Source: Robiginitomaculum sp. (GTDB lineage: Bacteria > Pseudomonadota > Alphaproteobacteria > Caulobacterales > Maricaulaceae). Taken from it: 23,880 nucleotides of DNA. Shown here one piece after another: positions 7,071 to 14,341 of this stretch (positions are counted from its first letter, which is position 1; the number at the start of each line of letters is the position of its first letter). A program made the position numbers and the translations under genes. The DNA is taken from positions 1 through 23,880 of the forward strand of contig JAESQI010000175.1 in NCBI GenBank assembly GCA_016765255.1. Direction: 5' to 3'. The notes beneath the pieces were generated by a model. It was not told the origin of the DNA and searched no databases. It worked only from the letters and a program-made list of their open reading frames with translations.

Positions 7071-8174
7071 TTATCTTTCTAATTCATTTGTAACGGATGT
7101 TTGCAATATTTTTTGGGCTTGTTTTGCGGCAATGACCCAATCTATTGTCATAGCGCGTACAGGAGGGTTGAGTTTTTTTATCCCCGCCAACGCGTCTTCA
7201 ATGCGCCCCGCTTTTATAGCCGCTTCAACACTGTTGATGATCGTTAGAGGCGGTGTGTTGTCATCGCGGACTTTGATATGTTTGCTGAGGGTTTTTTGTA
7301 GCCAGCTCGGTTTTTTCAACGCGATTTTTTGTTGCGCCTCTACGGCAGCTAACATTTCCTTGCGCGGGAAACTCTCTACCAAGACACGTAAAATTTCAGT
7401 ACGGTCATTCTCAGAAAGAGTTTTGGAAGCGTGTGTATCGGGTAGGTCAATTGGCTCTGCACTGGCGCTTGGAAACCCTACCGAAGAAACTGTTTCTATT
7501 TGGCTTTTTTGTAATTCAGTAATTTGGGATTCCAGCGCCGACAGACGCGTGAGCAAAGTATTTGCGCCCGCACCCGTTGCGCCGTCTTTCATATTGAGGG
7601 CCAATTGGGCATCTACTTTATTGGTCAAGTCTAAAAGATTTGATTCCAAACTGGCAAAATTATCATTGCCTTGATTATTGTCTGCTTGCGCATTGGTCAG
7701 TACGTCAATGTTTTGGCTTTGCTCTGACACTGTTGCCCCTAATTTCGCCGTATTGCCTGTGTTGGTTTTGATCCTATTTTGCAAGGTTTTTAGGGTCTGC
7801 TCAATGGTTTTACGCGCTTTGGTCTGCGTATTCAGATCAGCTTGTAAAGCCGCAACAGTTTGCGTGATCGCGTCCGTCTGGGAGGTGCTTTTAAACATGG
7901 CAGGGCCGAGCCAACCAATTGATCCGCCCATGAGTGTCGCCAATAGCGCCAAAAATACGGCCCCCGCCCGACTGATCCCTTTTTGGTGGGTTTTAGCTTT
8001 TTCTTTGGGATGGACAATTGAATTAAAAGCAGGTGTTTTTTCAGTCTGGTCTTTCTTGGTATCCGTCTTTTTGCGGGAGGACTTATGTTGGCCTGCGGAC
8101 GTTTTTTTATCGTCTATGCCGTCACGCGCATCCGCGTCAGTATCTAAGCCAGTCTCTGGTTTTTTGTCGCTCAT
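7071..8174 (-). CDS. Alphaproteobacterial Mic60/mitofilin homologue (COG4223 type)
   Basis: This inner-membrane protein belongs to the bacterial group regarded as ancestral to mitochondrial Mic60, which shapes cristae and makes membrane contacts. Of 367 residues, 1 to about 69 are charged and Lys/Asp-rich, 70-90 are a single transmembrane segment (AGAVFLALLATLMGG), about 100-220 are a predicted coiled coil rich in Gln, Asn, Leu and Thr, and the C-terminal quarter (from about residue 255) resembles a short mitofilin domain. The start at 8174 has a good AGGAGA ribosome site (8181-8186). It heads an operon with hemY and a beta-oxidation gene. In many relatives hemC and hemD precede it, but here tsaD lies directly upstream on the other strand. 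Confidence 0.8.
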   Translation of the reverse strand: MSDKKPETGLDTDADARDGIDDKKTSAGQHKSSRKKTDTKKDQTEKTPAFNSIVHPKEKAKTHQKGISRAGAVFLALLATLMGGSIGWLGPAMFKSTSQTDAITQTVAALQADLNTQTKARKTIEQTLKTLQNRIKTNTGNTAKLGATVSEQSQNIDVLTNAQADNNQGNDNFASLESNLLDLTNKVDAQLALNMKDGATGAGANTLLTRLSALESQITELQKSQIETVSSVGFPSASAEPIDLPDTHASKTLSENDRTEILRVLVESFPRKEMLAAVEAQQKIALKKPSWLQKTLSKHIKVRDDNTPPLTIINSVEAAIKAGRIEDALAGIKKLNPPVRAMTIDWVIAAKQAQKILQTSVTNELER

Positions 8175-8290
8175 CCATAGTCTCCTAATGCCTTAGTTTA
8201 CGCCGCTCCCCCCCCTACTTCAAGCCCTGTCTCACGGCAGACATGTATTTCAAGCGTTGCCTAGTTGAACCGTGCAAGCTATGGAAACCT

Positions 8291-9427
8291 ATGAAAACAA
8301 CATCTGTCAAAACAGCCACTAAGACCTCAGCTAATTCAATGCTGGTTTTGGGCATTGAAAGTTCATGCGACGAGACGGCAGTGGCTGTTTTGTTGCGAAC
8401 TGAAAGCGGGGATATCCATATTCTGTCTTCATTGATTGCCTCTCAAGACGAAGCTCATGCGCCTTACGGTGGAGTGGTGCCAGAAATTGCCGCCCGTGCC
8501 CATATGCAAAAAATAGAGGGCTTGGTTTTGGCGGCGGTTCAAAAGGCCAATATAGAATTTAAAAATTTACACGCGGTCGCCGCCACGGCTGGCCCGGGCT
8601 TGATCGGCGGCGTGATCACAGGCTTGATGTGTGCCAAGGGTCTAGCGCTGTCGTTGGATATTCCCCTGCTGGCTATCAACCACTTAGAGGGACATGCTCT
8701 CTCTCCGCGTTTAACCGACCATTGCCCTTTTCCGTATCTATTGTTGTTGGTTTCAGGTGGTCATACGCAGCTTTTAAATGTGGAAGGTCTGGGGCAATAT
8801 AAACGGCTGGGCTCAACCGTTGACGATGCGGCGGGCGAAGCTTTTGATAAAACGGCCAAAATTATGTGTCTGGGATTTCCGGGTGGGCCCGCTCTTGAAA
8901 AAGTGGCCAAAAATGGGGACGCGGGGGCGATTTCTCTGCCCCATCCATTTAAGGGTAAACCCCATGCCGATTTTTCCTTTGCAGGCCTCAAAACAGCCAC
9001 CGCGAGAGCCTATGCAAATTTTGGTGTGGCTACAAAAAAGAACAAGTCGGATTTGGCGGCGAGTTTTCAACGCACCGTGACCAATATAGTCTGTGAGCGC
9101 ACAGAACGGGCTATGGACATGTTTAAGCGAGGACAACCAAAAGGCGTGCCGCTTCGTTTTGTGGTCGCTGGCGGTGTGGCGGCCAATCAAAGTATTCGCA
9201 AAGGCCTTGAAACACTCTGCGCCAAACACGGGTTTGCCCTGATCGCTCCGCCGCCAATATATTGTACGGACAATGCGGCTATGATTGCTCTCGCAGGAGT
9301 TGAGCGCTTGGCGGCAGGGTATAGTGACGGGCTTGACGCCAAAGCCAGACCGCGCTGGCCTTTGGACGAGAAAAGTGCCAGACATAATCCAGCCAGTGGG
9401 TCGGGACGCAAAGGGCCAAAATCATGA
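8291..9427 (+). CDS. tsaD: tRNA N6-adenosine threonylcarbamoyltransferase
   Basis: This is the catalytic subunit that transfers threonylcarbamoyl from TC-AMP to A37 of ANN-decoding tRNAs (t6A), acting with TsaB and TsaE. Seen are LGIESSCDETAVAV, GGVVPEIAARAHMQ, the metal-binding HLEGH, LLLVSGGHTQL, GSTVDDAAGEAFDKTAKI, DFSFAGLKTA and the C-terminal CTDNAAMIA. I prefer ATG 8291 (378 residues), with GGAA just upstream. ATG 8243 would add 16 poorly conserved residues, and ATG 8339 would begin right at the conserved core. Its TGA overlaps the gpsA ATG as ATGA. It is divergent from mic60, leaving a short shared promoter region. Confidence 0.95.
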   Translation: MKTTSVKTATKTSANSMLVLGIESSCDETAVAVLLRTESGDIHILSSLIASQDEAHAPYGGVVPEIAARAHMQKIEGLVLAAVQKANIEFKNLHAVAATAGPGLIGGVITGLMCAKGLALSLDIPLLAINHLEGHALSPRLTDHCPFPYLLLLVSGGHTQLLNVEGLGQYKRLGSTVDDAAGEAFDKTAKIMCLGFPGGPALEKVAKNGDAGAISLPHPFKGKPHADFSFAGLKTATARAYANFGVATKKNKSDLAASFQRTVTNIVCERTERAMDMFKRGQPKGVPLRFVVAGGVAANQSIRKGLETLCAKHGFALIAPPPIYCTDNAAMIALAGVERLAAGYSDGLDAKARPRWPLDEKSARHNPASGSGRKGPKS

Positions 9428-10428
9428 CACAGAAAATTTTCCAAAAATTTGGTGTGATTGGCGGAGGCGCGTGGGGGACGGCCTTGGCACAAAGCTTGGC
9501 AAGTGCGGGGCGCGACGTTGTTTTGTGGACTTTTGAACAAGAATGCGCGCAGTCTATAAACACCAAGCATGAAAACACGCTCTATCTCCCAGGTGTGAAA
9601 TTATCCAAGTCCATTCACGGGACAAGTGATATGCCCGACCTTGAAAATGTTGATGCGCTTTTGGCCGTTCCGCCCGCTCAATTTATGCGCGCCACTCTAC
9701 GAGACTATGCCCCGCACGCCAAAGACGGCCTGCCGATCATATTGTGTTCGAAAGGGATTGAGCACAATAGTCTGGCATTTATGGCCGATGTTTTGGGCGA
9801 TGAATTACCAAAAGCAAGACCTGCAGTGCTTTCGGGGCCAAGCTTTGCTGTTGATGTGGCGGCAGGACTTCCCACGGCTGTGACTTTGGCAGTCAGTGAC
9901 CCAGTACTCGGCGAAAGACTTTCCCACGCCATCGCCTCACCAGCGTTTCGTCCCTATCTCAGTGATGATATAATCGGAGCTGAAATTGGCGGCGCGGTCA
10001 AGAATGTGTTGGCGATTGCGTGCGGCATTGTGCTGGGCAAAGGGCTCGGGAAATCGGCCCACGCTGCTGTGATTGCGAGAGGGTTTGCCGAAATGACACG
10101 GCTTGGCACGGCGCTAGGCGCCACACGCGAAACTCTGTCAGGCTTAAGTGGTCTGGGGGATTTGGTATTAACATGTTCCAGCCCGCAATCACGTAATATG
10201 TCTTGCGGACTTGCGCTTGGGAAAGGCGAGAGTTTAAAAACCATTATGGATGGGCGCTGCGCGGTCACTGAAGGGGTGGCGACAGCCCCTGCACTCTATA
10301 AACTCGCGCAAAAACACGGGGTTGAAATGCCGATTTGCTTTGCGGTTGCTCGTATTTTGGACGGTCAAATAAGTGTGGACGGCGCCATCGCCGCATTGTT
10401 GGGGCGAGCGCGCACACAAGAAAACTAG
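9424..10428 (+). CDS. gpsA: NAD(P)-dependent glycerol-3-phosphate dehydrogenase
   Basis: This cytosolic enzyme reduces dihydroxyacetone phosphate to sn-glycerol 3-phosphate, the backbone for phospholipids. The 334 residues are the usual length. The nucleotide-binding GVIGGGAWGTALAQ lies at residues 10-23, followed by CSKGIE, VLSGPSFAVDVAAGLPTAVT, GGAVKNVLAIACGIVLGKGLG (with the catalytic Lys) and SGLSGLGDLVLTCSSPQSRN. It overlaps tsaD by four bases and should be translated from the same message; this gene pair is common in alphaproteobacteria. It converges on bolA with only 12 bases between the two stops. Confidence 0.96.
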   Translation: MTQKIFQKFGVIGGGAWGTALAQSLASAGRDVVLWTFEQECAQSINTKHENTLYLPGVKLSKSIHGTSDMPDLENVDALLAVPPAQFMRATLRDYAPHAKDGLPIILCSKGIEHNSLAFMADVLGDELPKARPAVLSGPSFAVDVAAGLPTAVTLAVSDPVLGERLSHAIASPAFRPYLSDDIIGAEIGGAVKNVLAIACGIVLGKGLGKSAHAAVIARGFAEMTRLGTALGATRETLSGLSGLGDLVLTCSSPQSRNMSCGLALGKGESLKTIMDGRCAVTEGVATAPALYKLAQKHGVEMPICFAVARILDGQISVDGAIAALLGRARTQEN

Positions 10429-10440
10429 AGGGGCGTGACC

Positions 10441-10719
10441 CTAAGGTGCGCTTGCCTCAAGGCTGAGTGCATGTACTTTGCCGTCCATTTCTTCTGATAG
10501 CGCGTCCATTACCGCTCTGTGCCGCGACAGAAGGTTCATGTCTTTGAAACTATTGGCGACAATCACCACATGAAAATGGCTCTCTCCACTGCCATGTTTC
10601 TTGGCATGATCCTTCGCTCCTGCATGGTGAGCGTGTTTGTGAGACTCATCAATTATGTCTAAATGCACTGGATTGAAGTTTTTTATCAGTTTTTCCTTGA
10701 TTGCAGATGCAATTGGCCC
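10441..10719 (-). CDS. bolA: BolA family protein
   Basis: This is a small cytoplasmic protein that partners with monothiol glutaredoxins and Fe-S clusters in iron and redox homeostasis. About 93 residues show the family pattern: an N-terminal helix, an IIDESHKHAHH segment, GESHFHVVIVANSF and SRHRAVMDALSEEM. The His-rich loop contains an unusual run of His and Lys between the DES and GES motifs. The start is ATG at the CAT near 10720-10722; the exact N terminus (MGPIASAIKEKL) is clear in the sequence. It is divergent from the J-domain gene with about 41 bases between them, an arrangement found in many alphaproteobacteria. The conserved pairing suggests shared regulation. Confidence 0.9.
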   Translation of the reverse strand, partial: GPIASAIKEKLIKNFNPVHLDIIDESHKHAHHAGAKDHAKKHGSGESHFHVVIVANSFKDMNLLSRHRAVMDALSEEMDGKVHALSLEASAP

Positions 10720-10737
10720 CATTTTAGAGTCCCCCTT

Positions 10738-10754
10738 TTGGCACGAAATGTGCC
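10738..10754 (+). promoter_or_regulatory. Sigma-54-like -24/-12 element (also a small palindrome)
   Basis: The sequence has TTGGCACG then AAATG then TGCC, with GG at 10740-10741 and GC at 10752-10753, exactly ten bases apart. It matches most positions of the sigma-54 consensus. The same bases form an inverted repeat, GGCAC and GTGCC around GAAAT. If it is used, transcription would begin near 10765, inside the first ATG of the J-domain gene. A chance match or a repressor site is equally possible. Confidence 0.3.
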
Positions 10755-10763
10755 CTACAGACT

Positions 10764-11393
10764 ATGAAAGACTACGCACACATGTCCGATGATTTTAAAT
10801 ACACTATGAAAGGCCTCGATATACGCATAAAGCCGCCTGGTCAAAAACTAAAACCAGAAGAAAAAGAATGCGAATGGGCGGGATGTGTCTCCAAAGGCGG
10901 CTGTAAAGCGCCCAAAAGCCCGGACCAACTCCGTGAATATTATTATTTTTGTCCCGCTCATGCGCGTGAGTATAATAAAAATTGGAATTTCTTCTCTGGC
11001 ATGAGTGATGAGGATATTACCCAGTGGCAAGTGGGGGCGCGGCACGGTCACAGGCCCACATGGGACGTGCGTAAAAATACCAACGAACGTGCAAAAACCC
11101 GCCGTAAAGCCAAGGCAGGGTCTGCTGCGTTTTCTGATGATTATAATATTTTTGGCGACGGGGCGGAAGTGCCCAACGAAGCTCCGCGCAAACGTTTGTC
11201 GAAATTACAAATAAAAGCGCTAAACGATTTGGGACTAGACGAGTTTTCTGGCCCGAAAATGGTACGCGAGCGCTATACCCAATTGGTCAAGCAACTGCAT
11301 CCTGATGCCAATGGCGGCGACCGCACCACCGAGGCCTCTTTCCAGCGCGTGGTCAAAGCTTATAAAGTGCTAAAAACCACCAATTTGACATAA
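10764..11393 (+). CDS. J-domain protein of the cobS-cobT neighbourhood
   Basis: This DnaJ-family co-chaperone of 209 residues should stimulate an Hsp70 ATPase through its C-terminal J domain (about residues 145-209), which contains the HPD signature at about 179-181 and the following helix FQRVVKAYKVL. The N-terminal two thirds carry no other known DnaJ domain. Instead they hold a cysteine cluster (Cys36, Cys41, Cys47 and CPAH with Cys63 and His66) that could bind zinc. ATG 10764 gives the longest form; ATG 10782 (MSDDFKYT) is a fair alternative and would suit a transcript starting near 10765. It is 16 bases upstream of cobS, so the two are probably co-transcribed. The client is unknown; the CobS/CobT complex is a natural guess. 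Confidence 0.88.
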   Translation: MKDYAHMSDDFKYTMKGLDIRIKPPGQKLKPEEKECEWAGCVSKGGCKAPKSPDQLREYYYFCPAHAREYNKNWNFFSGMSDEDITQWQVGARHGHRPTWDVRKNTNERAKTRRKAKAGSAAFSDDYNIFGDGAEVPNEAPRKRLSKLQIKALNDLGLDEFSGPKMVRERYTQLVKQLHPDANGGDRTTEASFQRVVKAYKVLKTTNLT

Positions 11394-11409
11394 ATTCCAA
11401 GGTATTATT

Positions 11410-12393
11410 ATGAGCGATATATTCCCGATTTTTGAACCGGATATTACGGTTTCGGCGCGTAAGGTTTTTGGTGTTGATTTTGACATGCAAGTACCGGCGT
11501 TTAGCAAAACATCCGAGCATGTCCCCGAACTTGACACGGCCTATAGATTTGATCCTGAAACCACGCGGGCTATCCTTGCGGGTTTTACCTATAACCGCCG
11601 TGTTATGGTGCAGGGCTATCACGGTACGGGAAAATCCACCCATATCGAACAAGTGGCGGCGCGCTTAAACTGGCCAATGGTGCGCATAAACCTCGATAGT
11701 CATGTGTCGAGAATTGATCTGGTGGGCAAGGACGCGATTGTCCTCAAAGAAGGCAAACAAATTACGGAATTTCGCGAAGGCTTGCTACCGTGGGCTTTGC
11801 AAAACCCTGTTGCGCTTGTGTTTGATGAATATGATGCTGGGCGTCCCGATGTGATGTTCGTCATCCAAAGGATATTAGAAGCTCAAGGCCGCCTAACTCT
11901 GCTCGACCAAAACCGTGTCATTACACCCCACAAAGCGTTCCGCTTGTTCTCGACGACCAACACAGTTGGTCTCGGTGATACAACAGGGCTTTATCACGGA
12001 ACCCAACAGATTAACCAAGGCCAAATGGACAGGTGGTCTATAGTCACGACGCTGAACTATCTTGGCCACGATGAAGAAGCCGCCATTGTGCTGGCTAAAT
12101 CGCCCACATATGACAACGCAGAAGGCCGCGATATTTTGGCCAAAATGGTACGGGTCGCAGACATGACCCGCAACGCCTTTATGGCAGGCGATATCTCTAC
12201 ACTTATGTCGCCCAGAACCGTCATAAACTGGGCCGAAAACGCCGACATATTCGAACGCGATATCGCCACAGCTTTTCGCATGACCTTCCTAAATAAATGC
12301 GACGAGTTAGAGCGCCCCGTCATCGCAGAATTCTACCAACGTGCCTTCGGCGAAGACTTGCCCGAGAGTTCAGCTACGGTGATGGTCGCTTAG
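11410..12393 (+). CDS. cobS: Aerobic cobaltochelatase subunit CobS (MoxR-type AAA+ ATPase)
   Basis: CobS is an AAA+ ATPase that, with CobT, powers cobalt insertion by CobN into hydrogenobyrinate diamide in aerobic cobalamin synthesis. The 327 residues fit the family. An N-terminal stretch (FPIFEPDITVSARKVFGVDF) precedes Walker A GYHGTGKS (69-76), Walker B VALVFDEYDAG (from about 134), LFSTTNTVG (sensor 1 region) and an arginine-rich QGQMDRWS segment. A fair ribosome site (AAGG) lies in the 16-base gap after the J-domain gene. The cobT start follows after three bases. No cobN or other cobalamin gene is in the window, so the pathway itself cannot be confirmed. Confidence 0.93.
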   Translation: MSDIFPIFEPDITVSARKVFGVDFDMQVPAFSKTSEHVPELDTAYRFDPETTRAILAGFTYNRRVMVQGYHGTGKSTHIEQVAARLNWPMVRINLDSHVSRIDLVGKDAIVLKEGKQITEFREGLLPWALQNPVALVFDEYDAGRPDVMFVIQRILEAQGRLTLLDQNRVITPHKAFRLFSTTNTVGLGDTTGLYHGTQQINQGQMDRWSIVTTLNYLGHDEEAAIVLAKSPTYDNAEGRDILAKMVRVADMTRNAFMAGDISTLMSPRTVINWAENADIFERDIATAFRMTFLNKCDELERPVIAEFYQRAFGEDLPESSATVMVA

Positions 12394-12396
12394 GGT

Positions 12397-12579
12397 GTGT
12401 CCGAAACAGCTCCCATAGATACGTTCAAACGGGCCCTTGCGGGGGCGACGAAGGCTTTGTCTGGAGTACGGGAAGTTGAAATTGGCTTTGGGGGCGATGT
12501 GGCGGGGCTTGTGTCCCGAGACGGTGAAAAACATATTGTTTTGCCTATACCGCAAGCAAACCGACCAAATCGGCCATAG
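12397..12579 (+). pseudogene. cobT: 5' fragment of cobT, separated by a frameshift
   Basis: Starting at GTG 12397, three bases after the cobS stop, this frame reads SETAPIDTFKRALAGATKAL and then VEIGFGGDVAGL, which matches the N terminus of CobT. It continues to HIVLPIPQ and then runs into TAG at 12577-12579. The conserved continuation (SKPTKSAIAKSRGEADALAL) is in the next frame. A single missing base near 12550-12560 would explain this. It could be a real mutation, an assembly error or, less likely, programmed frameshifting. Confidence 0.75.
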
Positions 12580-12611
12580 CAAAATCTCGCGGAGAAGCAG
12601 ACGCGCTTGCT

Positions 12612-14255
12612 TTGCGGCTGGCCTTACACGACGTGGATATATTTACCCAAAATCAGCCAAAGCCTGGGCCAGCGCGGGCCATATATGAGGCTTTGGAACA
12701 GGCTCGGGTTGAGAGCCTTGGCGCGCGGGTTATGAATGGGGTCGGGGCTAATCTCCACGCGGCCCAAGACGCTCGTGCTCGTAAACGGGGTTTTGCGCAA
12801 AGTGGGTTGTCACAATCAGACGCGCCGCTGGCCGAAGCGGTTGGCGTATTGGCTCGCGAGGTGTTTTCTGGACGGTCTGCGCCCAAAGGAACCAAGGGGC
12901 TGCTGGCAGCGTGGCAAAAATACATCGAGGAACTGGGCGGATCGGAGCTGCATACCCTATCTCAAAATTTGGGAGATCAGCAAGCATTTTCAAATGCAGC
13001 TCAAGATTTGCTGAAAGCCTTTGATCTGGGCGACGAACTGGCCGATCTTGATCCACAAGACGAGGACGGGGAAGAGGCTAAGGAAGGGGAGGACGAGACT
13101 CCGCAAAATGCGCAAGACCAAGAAGAACAATCTGATCCGGGAGCCGCGCAAATCGCCGAGGCTGACAGTTTGGATGACCAAGAAATAGAAGGTCAAGACA
13201 GTATTGATGTGGACGATATGGAGGGTGATGGGAGCGAAGGGGATAGCGACGCTGACGCCGTGCATAAACAGGCGGATATGTCCAATGCCCACCCACCTTA
13301 TAAGGTTTTTACCAATAAATTTGACGAGGTGATAAAGGCGGAAGACTTGTGCGAAATGGACGAACTTGCGCGCTTGCGTACATATCTGGACGGGCATATG
13401 GCTGGGCTGGCCTCGGTGATCGCGCGGCTTGCCAACCGATTACAAAGACGGCTTATGGCCCAACAGCAACGGACTTGGAATTTTGATCTGGAAGAAGGAA
13501 TTCTCGATACATCTCGTCTGACCCGTGTAGTCACAGACCCCATGATGGCTTTGTCATTTAAGGAAGAAAAAGCCACGGAATTTAGGGATACTATTGTTAC
13601 AATCTTAATCGATAATTCAGGCTCTATGCGTGGGCGACCCATTATGATGGCGGCGGTGTGCGCCGATATTTTGGCCCGTACGTTGGAGCGCTGCGCGGTT
13701 AAGGCAGAAATTTTAGGCTTCACCACGCGGGCTTGGAAGGGCGGCGCGTCTTTTCAAAGCTGGCTCGGGGCGGATAAACCTGCAAACCCGGGGCGCTTAA
13801 ATGATCTGCGCCATATAATTTATAAAAGTGCCGATATGCCTTGGAGACGGGCTAAAAATAATCTGGGCTTGATGATGCGCGAAGGCCTGTTGAAAGAAAA
13901 TATTGACGGGGAAGCTTTGGAATGGGCCTATGGACGCCTGATGGCACGACCTGAACAGCGGCGAATTCTCATGGTAATCTCTGACGGCGCGCCCGTAGAC
14001 GATGCCACGCAATCGAGAAATAAATCGGGCATGTTAGAAGCGCACCTCCACGAAATGATCGACAAAATCGAAAACCGCTCGGACGTAGAATTGATCGCTA
14101 TTGGCATAAATCACGATGTCACCCGCTGGTATTCTCGCGCCGTGACCATTACTGATGTTTCTGAACTTGGCGGTGTTATGACCGAAAAACTAGCCGAACT
14201 CTTTACGGAAACACCAAAGAGAAAGCAAAGAGGAAAGCGGCGACATGCGCACTAA
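12612..14255 (+). CDS. cobT: Aerobic cobaltochelatase subunit CobT, main body (frameshifted gene)
   Basis: CobT forms the CobS-CobT chaperone-like complex that drives cobalt chelation by CobN. In this frame the family match starts upstream of the first usable codon (TTG 12612), at about 12555. An N-terminal helical part (ALRLALHDVDIF, AIYEALEQARVESLGARVM) precedes a long acidic linker rich in Asp, Glu and Gln (about 13030-13265). A C-terminal von Willebrand A domain follows, with the MIDAS motif DNSGSM, SDGAPVDDATQSRN and AIGINHDVTRWYSRAVTI. Joined to the 5' fragment the protein would have about 618 residues, a normal CobT length. If expressed only from TTG 12612 it would lack about 70 N-terminal residues. 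It is the last gene of the J-domain/cobS/cobT group. Confidence 0.88.
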   Translation: MRLALHDVDIFTQNQPKPGPARAIYEALEQARVESLGARVMNGVGANLHAAQDARARKRGFAQSGLSQSDAPLAEAVGVLAREVFSGRSAPKGTKGLLAAWQKYIEELGGSELHTLSQNLGDQQAFSNAAQDLLKAFDLGDELADLDPQDEDGEEAKEGEDETPQNAQDQEEQSDPGAAQIAEADSLDDQEIEGQDSIDVDDMEGDGSEGDSDADAVHKQADMSNAHPPYKVFTNKFDEVIKAEDLCEMDELARLRTYLDGHMAGLASVIARLANRLQRRLMAQQQRTWNFDLEEGILDTSRLTRVVTDPMMALSFKEEKATEFRDTIVTILIDNSGSMRGRPIMMAAVCADILARTLERCAVKAEILGFTTRAWKGGASFQSWLGADKPANPGRLNDLRHIIYKSADMPWRRAKNNLGLMMREGLLKENIDGEALEWAYGRLMARPEQRRILMVISDGAPVDDATQSRNKSGMLEAHLHEMIDKIENRSDVELIAIGINHDVTRWYSRAVTITDVSELGGVMTEKLAELFTETPKRKQRGKRRHAH

Positions 14256-14329
14256 AAACGGGTTGCCGTTGCAAATTGGATAATTGGGCTAAAACCGCCT
14301 ATGCTCTCTTGCGTTGGCAATGTTTTTTT

Positions 14330-14333
14330 GAGG
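14330..14333 (+). promoter_or_regulatory. Ribosome binding site deciding the lipoprotein start
   Basis: GAGG lies eight bases before ATG 14342. The next ATG upstream (14336) is only two bases away from it, and an earlier in-frame TTG at 14276 has no ribosome site. This favours MRKFFPMS as the true N terminus. Confidence 0.6.
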
Positions 14334-14341
14334 ATATGATT

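Noticed and set aside
12520..12535. Run of A (GAAAAAC) in cobT as a programmed -1 slippery site
   Set aside because: Shifting here would replace the conserved HIVLPIPQ segment with KTYCFAYTA, which fits the family less well than a break near 12550-12560.
12990..13397. Long minus-strand frame opposite the acidic linker of cobT
   Set aside because: It is a by-product of the Asp/Glu-rich codons on the plus strand and does not resemble a real protein.
14276..14341. Upstream TTG start for the LVIVD-repeat lipoprotein
   Set aside because: It would bury the lipoprotein signal behind 22 extra residues, while ATG 14342 has a well-placed GAGG site.
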